Source: Actinophytocola xanthii
GTDB taxonomy: Bacteria; Actinomycetota; Actinomycetes; Mycobacteriales; Pseudonocardiaceae
Length of the DNA: 64,000 nucleotides
Assembly: GCF_001921205.1 (NCBI RefSeq)
Contig: NZ_MSIE01000048.1
Coordinates: 30,893 to 94,892, forward strand
Reading direction: 5' to 3'
Shown: in pieces, positions 25,916-34,272 of the stretch
Numbering within the stretch: the first letter of the stretch is position 1
Layout of the letters: each line of letters starts with the position of its first letter
Notes under the pieces: model-generated
Databases searched by the model: none
Told to the model about the DNA's origin: nothing
What the model saw: only the letters and a program-made list of their open reading frames with translations
Program-made: the position numbers and the translations under genes

Positions 25916-26844
25916 CACGCGTTCACCTCCGCGCCGGTACGACCGGTCAGGGCGAGGAAGACGTCGTCGAGGTCGGGCGTGTGCACCGAGAAGTCCTCGA
26001 CGTCGATCCCCTGCCGGTGGAGCCGGTCCAGCAGTTCCCACACCGATCGCGCCCCACCGTCGCTGGGCACCCGCAAGGTCAGGTCCTCCGCGTCCCGGAC
26101 GGCGTCACCCAGCACCCGCACCGCCGCCCCGAGCCGATGCCCGTCCGCGAACCGGAGCCGGACATGACCGCCGGGAACCTGCCGCTTGAGCGCCTCGGGG
26201 GTGCCCTGCGCGGCCAACCGGCCGCAGTCCAGCACCGCGATGCGGTCGGCCAGCTGGTCGGCCTCCTCGAGGTACTGGGTGGTGAGGAAGACGGTGACGC
26301 CGCGGGACACCAGCCCCCGGACGATCTCCCACATCATGCGACGGCTGCGCGGGTCCAACCCGGTCGTGGGCTCGTCGAGGAAGATGATCGAGGGTTCTCC
26401 CACCAGGGTCATGGCCAGATCCAACTTCCGCCGCATACCCCCCGAGTACGTGGACACCAGCCGCGACGCGGCGTCGGTGAGGTCGAACCGCTCCAACAAC
26501 TCGTCGACGATCCGGTGACCGACCCGCTTCAGGGCCGCCATCAGCTCCAGGTTCTCCCGCCCCGTCAGCAGCTCGTCCACCGCCGCGAACTGCCCAGTGA
26601 CCCCGACGACGCCCCGAACCGCCCTGGTCTCGGCGGCGACGTCGAACCCACCGACGCGAACCGTGCCCCCGTCGCTCTTGATCAGGGTGGTGAGCACGTT
26701 CACCATCGTCGTCTTACCCGCGCCGTTTGGACCGAGCAGCGAGAAAACCGTCCCCGCCTCGACCTCCAGGTCGATCCCGTCCAACACGACCTTGTCGCCG
26801 AAGGCCTTCCGCAACCCGGAAACCTCGATAGCTGCTCTACTCAT
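25915..26844 (-). CDS. ABC transporter ATP-binding protein (DrrA-like)
   Basis: All ABC ATPase motifs are present: Walker A GPNGAGKTT, signature YSGGMRRKLDL, Walker B IIFLDEPTTGLD and H-loop-like FLTTQYLEEAD, the Gln here replacing the usual His. That substitution is common in DrrA-type ATPases. A C-terminal domain of about 80 residues follows, also as in DrrA. The ATG giving MSRAAIEV is chosen. Coupled to the permease downstream, it would energise export. Confidence 0.9.
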   Translation of the reverse strand: MSRAAIEVSGLRKAFGDKVVLDGIDLEVEAGTVFSLLGPNGAGKTTMVNVLTTLIKSDGGTVRVGGFDVAAETRAVRGVVGVTGQFAAVDELLTGRENLELMAALKRVGHRIVDELLERFDLTDAASRLVSTYSGGMRRKLDLAMTLVGEPSIIFLDEPTTGLDPRSRRMMWEIVRGLVSRGVTVFLTTQYLEEADQLADRIAVLDCGRLAAQGTPEALKRQVPGGHVRLRFADGHRLGAAVRVLGDAVRDAEDLTLRVPSDGGARSVWELLDRLHRQGIDVEDFSVHTPDLDDVFLALTGRTGAEVNA

Positions 26845-26870
26845 GGCGCCAACCCTCGCCAGGTGCGCTG

Positions 26871-27254
26871 TCATGCCCCTGTCACGCCCCTGACAGCCGC
26901 CCGCCTCACCCGCGGCGCGTGACGCCACGACTGCCAGCCGCGGCTCGCTCCCGCCGGGCATCCCGGATCCCAGGCCAGGAGGATCCGGTCGCCGGGCCGG
27001 CTGTTCTCGGGAGCGGGTACGCGGTCCACCGGCTCCGGCCAGTTGAGGTCCACGTAACCGACCGGCACGCCCCACAGGTGGTCCGCGACGTCTTCCTCCG
27101 CCCAGGACCCGAGCAGTTCCGCACCCGCCAAGCTCGCACCGGGATCGGGATCCGACCGGAGCAGCGCGGCGGGGGAACGGTTGTCGGCGGGTACACCGGT
27201 CAAGCCGGCGCGGCGACGGGACTCATGCCACCAGCCCGCGCCGAAGTAGTCCAT
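26871..27254 (-). CDS. hypothetical protein, possibly 5'-truncated
   Basis: A 127-residue frame with protein-like composition (DHLWGVPVGYVDLNWPEPVD, then RPGDRILLAWDPGC) lies upstream of the DrrA gene on the same strand. Readable sequence continues above the ATG as a hydrophobic stretch (YWFSGLAAASLA) with only TTG codons as possible starts, so the N-terminus may be longer or lost. No family recognised. The 27.25-27.47 kb interval above it holds no other gene I can support. Confidence 0.45.
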   Translation of the reverse strand: MDYFGAGWWHESRRRAGLTGVPADNRSPAALLRSDPDPGASLAGAELLGSWAEEDVADHLWGVPVGYVDLNWPEPVDRVPAPENSRPGDRILLAWDPGCPAGASRGWQSWRHAPRVRRAAVRGVTGA

Positions 27255-27472
27255 CGCCAACGACGCCGCGGCCAAGCCCGAAAACCAATAGCGCCACCGC
27301 TCACCAGAGCCCGGCGAACGGCCCCGACCACCACGTCGACCTCGGCCCGCCCCAATCTCGAAGAAGAAAGACGATCCAAGGCCGCGCGAACGACGCGCCG
27401 GCGCGCGGTCCCTGGGCCGGTTGTGCCGAAAGGCGGTAGTTCTCCCTGGGCCCCGTCGGGCAGGCTGAGACC

Positions 27473-28648
27473 ATGGGGATGAAGCAGGCTGGTGTCGTTG
27501 TCGGGTTGGTGGCGGCGCTGGCCGCCGGGCTGGTGTCCGGAGCGCAGGCGAGTCCCGGCTCGCCCGTGCGCGCCGCGCTCGGCCAGGTGGTGGCGGGCGG
27601 AGTGCCCGGCGCCTACGCGGCCGTCGTCGACGGGGGCGACACCTGGCGTGGTTCCGCAGGAGTCGGTGACCTGCGCACCGGGCGGGCGCCCGACGCGCGT
27701 GGCCGGATCCGCGTCGCCAGCGTGACCAAGACATTCGTCGCCACCGTGGTGCTCCAACTCGTCGGCGAGGGCAGGCTCGGGCTCGACGACCCAGTGGCCG
27801 ACCACCTGCCCGGCCTGCTGCCCTACGCCGAGCCGATCACCGTCCGCCAGCTGCTGGGACACACCAGCGGCGTGCCTCGCGACATCGCGCACTACCAGAC
27901 CATCGAAGAGGTCGACACGAAGCGGTGGGAGACCTTCACGCCGCCCCAACTGGTGCGCCTGGCCACCGACGGCCAGCCGTTGCTGTTCCCGCCGGGCACC
28001 GGCTTCTCCTACTCCAACGTCGGCTACACGGTCCTCGGCATGCTGGTCGAACGCGTCACCGGCCGTTCACTGGCCGGCGAGCTGGAGCGGCGCGTCTTCC
28101 GGCCACTGCACCTGCGGGACACCTCGTTCCCCACCTACCAACCGTTCGTCGTGAACCCGGCCGCGCGCGGCTACGAACGGCTCTACGGCGAGACCGCCCC
28201 GCTGACCGACGTCACCACGTACGTGTGGTCGCGGCTGTGGGCGTCCGGCAACCTGATCAGCTCCCCGGACGACCTGAACCGGTTCTTCCACGCACTGCTC
28301 GGCGGCCGCCTGCTGCCCGACGACCTGCTCGCGCAGATGAAGGACGCCCGCCCCGAGTCGATCGGCCCGTTCGGCTACGGCCTCGGCCTCATGCATTGGC
28401 CGAGCCCCTGCGGCGGCGAAGACTGGTGGGGCCACGGCGGTGACCTGCCCGGCTACAACACGTGGAGCCTGCACACCACCGACCTGACCCGCCAGGTGTC
28501 GGCCGGCATGAACCAGGACATCACCGCCCCAGCCGCCGCACACGAGAACATGGTCTTCACGGTGCTCCCGAGTGCCCTATGCGACGAGGTCCCGATGTCC
28601 ACGGCGACCACCGCCAACATCCCCTACCTCGGCCCGGCGCTCCCGTAG
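27473..28648 (+). CDS. secreted serine hydrolase, beta-lactamase/D-Ala-D-Ala carboxypeptidase family
   Basis: A signal peptide (about 1-26) precedes a class C/DD-peptidase-type fold with all three active-site motifs: SVTK with Ser83, YSN at 180-182 and HGG at 321-323. The 391-residue length fits extracellular R61-like D-alanyl-D-alanine carboxypeptidases and esterases of the same family. It probably acts on peptidoglycan stem peptides or esters outside the membrane; calling it a beta-lactamase would be premature. Confidence 0.88.
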   Translation: MGMKQAGVVVGLVAALAAGLVSGAQASPGSPVRAALGQVVAGGVPGAYAAVVDGGDTWRGSAGVGDLRTGRAPDARGRIRVASVTKTFVATVVLQLVGEGRLGLDDPVADHLPGLLPYAEPITVRQLLGHTSGVPRDIAHYQTIEEVDTKRWETFTPPQLVRLATDGQPLLFPPGTGFSYSNVGYTVLGMLVERVTGRSLAGELERRVFRPLHLRDTSFPTYQPFVVNPAARGYERLYGETAPLTDVTTYVWSRLWASGNLISSPDDLNRFFHALLGGRLLPDDLLAQMKDARPESIGPFGYGLGLMHWPSPCGGEDWWGHGGDLPGYNTWSLHTTDLTRQVSAGMNQDITAPAAAHENMVFTVLPSALCDEVPMSTATTANIPYLGPALP

Positions 28649-29241
28649 CGGCTCAGTCGCGCCACCAAGCGGTCCGGAACCAGTTCGCCGCCAGGACGAT
28701 CACCCACCACCACCGCTACCACCAGGCCGATCCCCAGGTCTCCGCCGAAGGACTGACGTGACCAGATGGCCAGCACGCCGTCCACCGAGACGAACCCGCC
28801 GCCGAATGCACCCGCCCAGGCTGAAGACCAGCGGCGGGTGGTGAGCGTCAACGCCGAGGCCAGCACACCGCGGCCCACCGCGGCTCGCCTACTCAGCACC
28901 TGGCCTGCTCGCCGTCCGTGAGGAACCCCCTCCCCCTCTGGTACAGCCCATTTGTTGCGGTACGCCTGTGACACAGAAGCAGTGTGGTGAGACGAGGCAA
29001 AGCCCGGCTGTCGCCCAGGTGTCACAGCGATTTGCGCAGGTCCGGCGTCTTTGAGTGACACGGTGACAGACGTGACACCCGCGACCGGTGATTGTTCGAC
29101 GTTCGTGCGTTGATAAGCGGACCCCGCTCACCAAGGCCCGAGGGTGAGCGGAGCCGCTCCCGCCGCCGGGTAGCTCACCGCCGTTCGGCACAACACATTC
29201 ACGCCCGCCACGCGTGTATGGGGTGACGGACGGAGAACCGC
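28649..29241. promoter_or_regulatory. 593-nt intergenic region with clustered GTGACAC motifs
   Basis: No convincing gene. A minus-strand frame ending at 28624 contains a hydrophobic stretch but no start or family and may be a decayed membrane protein. The right half carries GTGACAC at 28968, its inverse at 29019, and GTGACAC at 29055 and 29072 with a related GTGACAG at 29063, all 160-275 nt before the sigma factor start. They could be binding sites of an unknown regulator. Confidence 0.4.
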
Positions 29242-29748
29242 ATGAGCTTCGAGGAGTTCGCCAGCACCCGGCTGGCGGCTTTGCTGCGTTTCGCGGCGGT
29301 GCTGACCGGTGACCGGGGGCTGGCCGAGGACGTCGTCCAGGAGGTGCTGATCCGGACGCACCAGCAGTGGCGCAAGATCGGAGCGCTCGACGCTCCCGAG
29401 GCCTACGTCCGGCGCATGATCACCAACGAGTACCTGTCCTGGCGGCGCCGGTGGTCGCGGATCGTTCCGCACGCCGAGCCGCCGGCCGGCCCGGCCACCG
29501 TCTCGGATCCCGCGATCGCGCACGCCGAGCGCGACGGGTTGCGGGCCGAGCTGGACAGGCTGCCCCGCCAGCAGCGCGCGGTGCTCGTGCTGCGCTACTA
29601 CGTCGGGCTACCCGACGCCGAGACCGCGGAGCTGCTCGGCTGCACCGTCGGCACCGTCCGCGGCTACGCGTCGCGCGCGCTCACCGCGCTGCGCGTCGAG
29701 ACAGCGCTCACCACAGCGAATCCCGCCGCAGCGAAGGAGCGCACCTGA
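29242..29748 (+). CDS. SigE-family RNA polymerase sigma factor
   Basis: A 168-residue ECF-type sigma factor of the actinobacterial SigE family. Region 2 reads FASTRLAALLRFAAVLTGD then AEDVVQEVLIRTHQQW. Region 4 reads LPRQQRAVLVLRYYVGLPD then LLGCTVGTVRGYASRALTAL. Its stop codon overlaps the start of the next gene by one base (TGATG), coupling it to a membrane protein that probably regulates it. Confidence 0.88.
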   Translation: MSFEEFASTRLAALLRFAAVLTGDRGLAEDVVQEVLIRTHQQWRKIGALDAPEAYVRRMITNEYLSWRRRWSRIVPHAEPPAGPATVSDPAIAHAERDGLRAELDRLPRQQRAVLVLRYYVGLPDAETAELLGCTVGTVRGYASRALTALRVETALTTANPAAAKERT

Positions 29749-30752
29749 TGTTCACCGAGGACGATCTGCGCACCACCCTCGACGAGCTGGAGCACGAGGC
29801 ACCGCACGCCGGCGCCGTCCTGGCCCGGTTCGAGCGGCTGCGCCAGCGCAGGCAGGCGCGCCGGCGCGTGGCCAGAGTGATCACCGCCGCGGCCGTGGCC
29901 GCCGCCGCGGTCGCCGTCTCCTTCGCGGTGCCCCGCCTGCTCGCCGACGGACCGGTGCCCCCCGCCGACCAGCAGCGCATCCGCACACCCCACTACACCT
30001 TCGACGTGGACGACCTGCCCGGTTACCGGGTCCTCCACGAGGGCGGGGGCAACCTGGCCCAGTCCGCCACGTTGGTCGCCGACGCCGACCCGGGCAGCCT
30101 CATCCGCGTCCTCGTGTACGAGGCCGGCGTGTACGCCCCGACCGAGGCACAGGCCGGCGACCGGGTCCAGGTAAACGGCCGCGCCGGCTTCTACGGCACC
30201 TCCCTGCCCTGCCACTGCACGATCGCGCCCGGAACGCCCGGCCTGGCCTGGGAGTACGCCCCCGACTCCTGGGCCGAGGTGCACTACCAGGGTCCCGAGC
30301 TTCCGCTCCCCCAGGCTCGGGCGCTCCTGCTCGCCGCCGCCGGGGCGGTCCGTTTCGATCGGTCCGACCCGGTCCGGTCGCCGTTCGAGGTGGGACACCT
30401 GCCCGCCATCCTGGACGCGGGGCCGCTGGACGCGTACCTCTCCGCGAACGAGGGCCTGCCCGAGACGACCGAGCTGTTCCTGACCCTGCGGACCGTCGCC
30501 ACGGGCGAGGATCTGCTGACGATCTTCCTGCACGAGCGCGACATCGGGACACCATTCACCGACGGCACGCCGACCCTGACCCCCGACGGCGTCGAGCGGC
30601 GGGTGAACGCCACGACGACCGTGGAGATCTGGGACTACAGGCACCTGCCGACCGAAGAACTGCTCCAGGTCGCCCGGTCGATCAAGCTGGTCGGCGACCT
30701 CGACAACCAGGACACCTGGGTCCCCCTCGCCGACGCCCTCCCCTCCGGCTGA
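29748..30752 (+). CDS. membrane protein coupled to SigE-family sigma factor
   Basis: Of 334 residues, the first 40 are cytoplasmic and basic, one membrane helix spans about 43-65, and the rest is extracytoplasmic with a CHC pair around residue 147. No zinc-binding anti-sigma motif (HxxxCxxC) is visible, so a classical ZAS anti-sigma factor is unlikely. Genomic coupling still suggests it senses an envelope signal for the sigma factor. Family unknown to me. Confidence 0.65.
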   Translation: MFTEDDLRTTLDELEHEAPHAGAVLARFERLRQRRQARRRVARVITAAAVAAAAVAVSFAVPRLLADGPVPPADQQRIRTPHYTFDVDDLPGYRVLHEGGGNLAQSATLVADADPGSLIRVLVYEAGVYAPTEAQAGDRVQVNGRAGFYGTSLPCHCTIAPGTPGLAWEYAPDSWAEVHYQGPELPLPQARALLLAAAGAVRFDRSDPVRSPFEVGHLPAILDAGPLDAYLSANEGLPETTELFLTLRTVATGEDLLTIFLHERDIGTPFTDGTPTLTPDGVERRVNATTTVEIWDYRHLPTEELLQVARSIKLVGDLDNQDTWVPLADALPSG

Positions 30753-30919
30753 CCCCGGGCCGGCCCGCCGGTCGCTCACCCGACCACGCGGAAACGCAGG
30801 TAGGTGGCGGCCGGCGTGACCAGCACGTCGGTCGCTCCAACGCGATCGCGGAGCCGAGCGCGTCGAACCGCCGCGTGCCGTCACCGGGATCCCGACTTCT
30901 GCGACAGGTGAGAACGAAA

Positions 30920-31030
30920 ATGACCAAGGAAATCGACCGCAAAGGCTGGCTGCAGCTCGTCGGCTTCGTCGGCGGCATCGCCGTGATCGCCGCCGCCGTC
31001 ATCGTCACCGGATTGATCCTGCTCCTCTGA
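30920..31030 (+). CDS. 36-residue single-pass membrane protein
   Basis: MTKEIDRKGWLQ leads into a 22-residue hydrophobic helix ending in LILLL. The charged N-terminus followed by one clean helix is typical of genuine small membrane proteins, and AGGTGAG lies about 8-10 nt upstream as a possible ribosome site. It follows the sigma factor membrane protein by 167 nt. It could be a small regulatory subunit; no homologue is recognised by eye. Confidence 0.5.
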   Translation: MTKEIDRKGWLQLVGFVGGIAVIAAAVIVTGLILLL

Positions 31031-31196
31031 CACCTCGCCGTCCTCTAGCGACTACCCGCTCACCCCACGTGCGACGAAGATGTGCCGTAGCGTTCGAAAG
31101 AGCATCAGTCGGTACTGCCCAGTCGACGGGTTCACCCATCGCCACGCGTTGGTTATGGCCGGCTACCTGCTCCGTTACCTCGGATTTGTCAGACAC
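31005..31196 (-). CDS. possible small protein coupled to dioxygenase
   Basis: A 63-residue frame starts with a GTG that overlaps the dioxygenase stop codon by 8 nt, with GAGGAAA about 9 nt before it. The first 45 residues look protein-like; the Arg-rich tail may be read-through into flanking chromosomal sequence. It overlaps the small membrane protein on the opposite strand at its 3' end. No family. Confidence 0.3.
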   Translation of the reverse strand: MSDKSEVTEQVAGHNQRVAMGEPVDWAVPTDALSNATAHLRRTWGERVVARGRRGVRGAGSIR

Positions 31197-31965
31197 CGGA
31201 GGTTTCCTCGCTCAGAACCGGTATAAATGACGCACGAAATCCTGATTTTACTCCCAGGCTATCCAACGGGTCGCCGTTCACTCGGTACATCACGCGCTGG
31301 CCGCTGAATGTTCGTCTGCCATGTAGCCATCGGTGATTGTCGAGAATGTAACCTTGGCCGGCGTTGAGCCTAAGGATGTGGATGTGTCGGCCTAGTGTTG
31401 CGCGTAGATCGGGAATCCATCGAGCTACCTCTGAAGAGAATTTGGCTAGATCGTCGAGGCGTAGACGAACAGAAACCCGATCGCCAACTCTTGTGAAAAT
31501 CGATCCAAGATGGCCCGCGGCTCCGCCGAACAACACAGAACGAGGCGCACTCAACGCCTTGATTGCCTCAGGGTTGGTACTGGCGAGGTCATCGTAGACG
31601 GATTTGCCGTCAATGACGACACATTCGCCACCCCTTGTGGCGGGCTGCTGGCACGACATCAGCAGTAGTGCAGGTGGACGGTCGATGCCCGACCGGTCGG
31701 TGTGCGGATTGAGAGCAGATGTGGTGAAACCGGCAAAACCGCTGCGAACCTGGCTGCCGACATCGGCAATCGCGGTAATACCGGTCGAATCGCTGTCCCG
31801 GTGAGGGACGATCGTGGCGATCGAGCGAGCCAGCCGCAGCAGATCTTCTTTGCTTGCCACGCCATCGAACATGGCGAGACCGCGCTCGACCAGGACCGCG
31901 GTTAGCGAGTTCACCGAGTCCGCGTCCTGGCCATTCACTCCGAATGTGGTCCATGGGTGAGGCAT
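31189..31965 (-). CDS. TauD/TfdA-like Fe(II)/2-oxoglutarate dioxygenase
   Basis: A 258-residue non-heme iron oxygenase: HTD in NPHTDRSG gives two iron ligands, the distal His is in DNHRWLHGRRTF, and the 2-oxoglutarate Arg follows in GQRVMYRV. The start at MPHPWTTF is chosen because GGAGG sits 8 nt before it; a further ATG overlaps that ribosome site. Codon usage and GC are visibly lower than in neighbours, in line with horizontal origin. It is divergent from the Nudix/XRE pair. Substrate unknown; the family hydroxylates amino acids, sulfonates and natural products. Confidence 0.82.
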   Translation of the reverse strand: MPHPWTTFGVNGQDADSVNSLTAVLVERGLAMFDGVASKEDLLRLARSIATIVPHRDSDSTGITAIADVGSQVRSGFAGFTTSALNPHTDRSGIDRPPALLLMSCQQPATRGGECVVIDGKSVYDDLASTNPEAIKALSAPRSVLFGGAAGHLGSIFTRVGDRVSVRLRLDDLAKFSSEVARWIPDLRATLGRHIHILRLNAGQGYILDNHRWLHGRRTFSGQRVMYRVNGDPLDSLGVKSGFRASFIPVLSEETSGV

Positions 31966-32123
31966 CGATATGACCTCCATTGCTGATCTGTTGCGTCGCG
32001 ACCAGAAAAATCCAGGCCAGACGCCATGTCCAGTGACAGACTGTCAACCTGTTGCGCCACATAGCGGATTCGAGTGCGCTACGGTGCTCCTGACGGACGA
32101 ACTCAGACTTGGAGGAACACCTG

Positions 32124-32561
32124 ATGGAGCACGACGCATACCAGCCGCAAACGTTCTCAATCTCGATCAAGGGAGTCGTGGTGCGCGCCGGTAAGGTGCT
32201 CCTGCTGCGCAACGAGCGAGACGAATGGGAACTACCAGGAGGCCGGATCGAAGTTGGAGAGACACCGGAGGAATGTGTCGCGCGTGAGATACTCGAAGAG
32301 ACGCAGTGGAAAGTTGAAACCGGTCCCATTCTCGACACTTGGATGTACTACATCGGTCCCGCCGAAAAACATGTGTTCATAGTAACCTTTGGATGCTTTC
32401 CAAGCGGCGATTCTCGACCGGTGCTTTCCCGTGAGCATAAGGAAGTGGGCCTGTTCGGCGAAGGCGAGATATTGGGGTTGACCATGCCGGACGGCTACAA
32501 GCGGTCTATCGCGACCTGGTTCGAGAGGTTGCGAAAGAGTGCACCAGAGCTGACGGGGTAA
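32124..32561 (+). CDS. Nudix hydrolase
   Basis: The Nudix box reads GGRIEVGETPEECVAREILE with EET following; it matches GX5EX7REUXEE, with Gln in place of the usual Gly near the end. The 145-residue length is typical. It would hydrolyse a nucleoside diphosphate linked to another group, exact substrate unknown. GGAGG lies about 8 nt before the ATG. The gene is 5 nt upstream of the zinc-ribbon/XRE gene, so they form an operon of low-GC, probably imported DNA. Confidence 0.87.
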   Translation: MEHDAYQPQTFSISIKGVVVRAGKVLLLRNERDEWELPGGRIEVGETPEECVAREILEETQWKVETGPILDTWMYYIGPAEKHVFIVTFGCFPSGDSRPVLSREHKEVGLFGEGEILGLTMPDGYKRSIATWFERLRKSAPELTG

Positions 32562-32566
32562 CAGTA

Positions 32567-33841
32567 ATGGCAGGCAAGCGTTGCGGTGCGTGCGGGGCGA
32601 TTTTAGGTGGACTCTCCCTGGAACCGATCTGTTCCTCATGTCGTGTCGCCGCCAATTCTTCCGCGCCCGCGATCCCTGCGAGGAACCTGGCGCCAGTGGC
32701 CTGGATCTGGGCTTCTGCTGAGGCTTCGGCTGCATTGACATCCCGGGACTTGGCAACGATTCTGCGCGCCTATCGACGATTCAACCGGATGAGTCAACAT
32801 AAACTCGCAGAGATCCTAGGTTACGACAAGACCTACGTATCCATGATCGAAACCGGCCGCCGTACGATCAATGATGTCGGGACCCGACGCCACATCGCGC
32901 GCACTCTGGGCCTGCCAACGCACGTGCTCGGGGTAACCGACAGCGGGGACGCTGATTTCGCGGCCATGGTTCAGTTCGGTGACTCTGTGATCAGACTGGC
33001 CGAGATAGCGCGACAAGCTGGCCGCCCGGTGGAAGCGGTCGATGAACTGTGGCCGTTGGTTGCTCGGCTTGAAGCGCGCGCCGCTGAGGGGCATGTCGAG
33101 CGGGACACACTGATGCTGCTCGGGCGGGCACGGGTCGCACTTGGCTTGTCGCTAGGCACTGTACTTCCCGAGGAACGAATGGTTACCGCTGCCAGGTGGA
33201 CCGGCAAAGCCTTGGCCATCGCCGAACATCTGGAAGATCAGTCCTTTCTCGCTCACGTCCTACGCATGCATGGCAACGAGCTTCGTAAGGCAAACCGAAT
33301 TCCAGCGGCCATCGCACGACTCAACCGGCCGGTGCATCTCTCCGACCATCCGGAGGGCCAAGGGGCCGCACTTGCCTTCCTCGCTCGCGCTGCTGGAGAA
33401 CGCGGTGAATCGGATCTGTTCGATGAGGCGATGGAACGCTTCCGCAGCTTGCTGGACCAAGGGCACTCACAGGGGATGTTGCTCAACCCCTTCACCTTTC
33501 GCGAGGTCGGGTTACGAGGACTGGTGTCCACTGGTCGCGCTGCTGAGGCGATCCGATTGATGCAAGTCGGGCAGGTGGACACCGCGCCTGCCGCCCCGCA
33601 ATGGCACGTGATCGAGCGTGTCACGGCCGGCCAGGTCCACCTCGCGGCAGGTGACCACGACAGTGCCAGCGATGCCCTGAATACGGCACTGAGGGCCGCT
33701 GACCTTCATCGCCTGCCGCACCAGGTCCAGCGCGCGATCCGCGCGGCCCGAGCTGGTGGCCTCACCGAGATCAGCGCTGCCGGGGAGGCAGCGCTGACAC
33801 GGCTGCAAGGACTCCTCGGGCCATCCGAGTCGGACGACTAG
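32567..33841 (+). CDS. XRE-family regulator with N-terminal zinc ribbon and helical-repeat C-terminus
   Basis: CGAC and CSSC (residues about 6-26) form a four-Cys zinc ribbon. An XRE helix-turn-helix follows at about 62-120 (MSQHKLAEILGYDKTYVSMIE). The remaining 300 residues are helical and TPR-like, resembling peptide-sensing regulators of the Rgg/PlcR type in layout only. The 424-residue gene pairs with the Nudix gene, an arrangement common in Actinobacteria. Its stop codon shares a base with an integrase fragment, marking a recombination junction. Confidence 0.8.
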   Translation: MAGKRCGACGAILGGLSLEPICSSCRVAANSSAPAIPARNLAPVAWIWASAEASAALTSRDLATILRAYRRFNRMSQHKLAEILGYDKTYVSMIETGRRTINDVGTRRHIARTLGLPTHVLGVTDSGDADFAAMVQFGDSVIRLAEIARQAGRPVEAVDELWPLVARLEARAAEGHVERDTLMLLGRARVALGLSLGTVLPEERMVTAARWTGKALAIAEHLEDQSFLAHVLRMHGNELRKANRIPAAIARLNRPVHLSDHPEGQGAALAFLARAAGERGESDLFDEAMERFRSLLDQGHSQGMLLNPFTFREVGLRGLVSTGRAAEAIRLMQVGQVDTAPAAPQWHVIERVTAGQVHLAAGDHDSASDALNTALRAADLHRLPHQVQRAIRAARAGGLTEISAAGEAALTRLQGLLGPSESDD

Positions 33842-34093
33842 CCAGCCTGAAGGAACTCATGGCGCGGATTGGGCACTCCAGCCACCCGGGCCGCCATGAT
33901 CTACCAGCACGCCACGCGAGAACGAGATCACGCGATCGCGGCGGCGCTGGAACTGATGATCCAGGAAGCGCGGGGCGAGCCGGCCGCCCGATCTGGCATG
34001 CATCTGGCACGACAGCCGCCCGAGCCCGGACAACGCGAAAGCGGCAGGCCGGGGACGCTTGTCCTCACCTGCCGCTTTTCGAAGTGGAGCTGA
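33841..34093 (+). pseudogene. C-terminal remnant of a tyrosine-recombinase integrase, frameshifted
   Basis: Starting directly at the XRE stop codon, one frame reads ASLKELMARIGHSS. After one extra C (33883), the other frame continues TRAAMIYQHATRERDHAIAA. Together this is the end of an actinobacterial phage/AICE integrase, including the GH box and the catalytic Tyr (IYQH). The Arg-containing core and N-terminus are missing and the frame is broken, so it is dead. Its last codons run into the 3' end of tRNA-Ala, where the attachment site of such elements lies. Confidence 0.8.
34038..34078 (-). terminator. hairpin after tRNA-Ala
   Basis: AAAGCGGCAGG and CCTGCCGCTTT (34068-34078) form an 11-bp stem, with extra pairing inside the loop and a U-rich end on both strands. 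It ends tRNA-Ala transcription and may also stop reads from the integrase side. Confidence 0.75.
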
Positions 34094-34157
34094 GGGGGTT
34101 CGAACCCCTGACCCCCACACTGCCAGTGTGGTGCGCTACCAGCTGCGCTACAGCCCC
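34085..34157 (-). tRNA. tRNA-Ala (anticodon GGC)
   Basis: A full cloverleaf is visible: acceptor GGGGCTG with CAGCTCC, D arm with AGCTGGT, anticodon stem CCACA/TGTGG around a loop carrying GGC, and T arm with GGTTCGAACCCC. Discriminator A; CCA is not encoded. Its 3' end borders the integrase remnant, so it is the probable integration target of the 31-34 kb element. Confidence 0.95.
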
Positions 34158-34272
34158 GTACACCCGACCGGACCAGCCCGGCCGTGCGACTACAAGGTAC
34201 CTGACCCGCGGAGGCGCCGTGCACTCGGGTCGGGTGGTTCCCTCCCGGCCTCCGCCGTGCTACACCCGAACG

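Noticed and set aside
30776..30870. Minus-strand tail reading TDVLVTPAATYLRFRVV before a stop
   Set aside because: Looks protein-like but has no start codon or recognisable family; too short to call a pseudogene.
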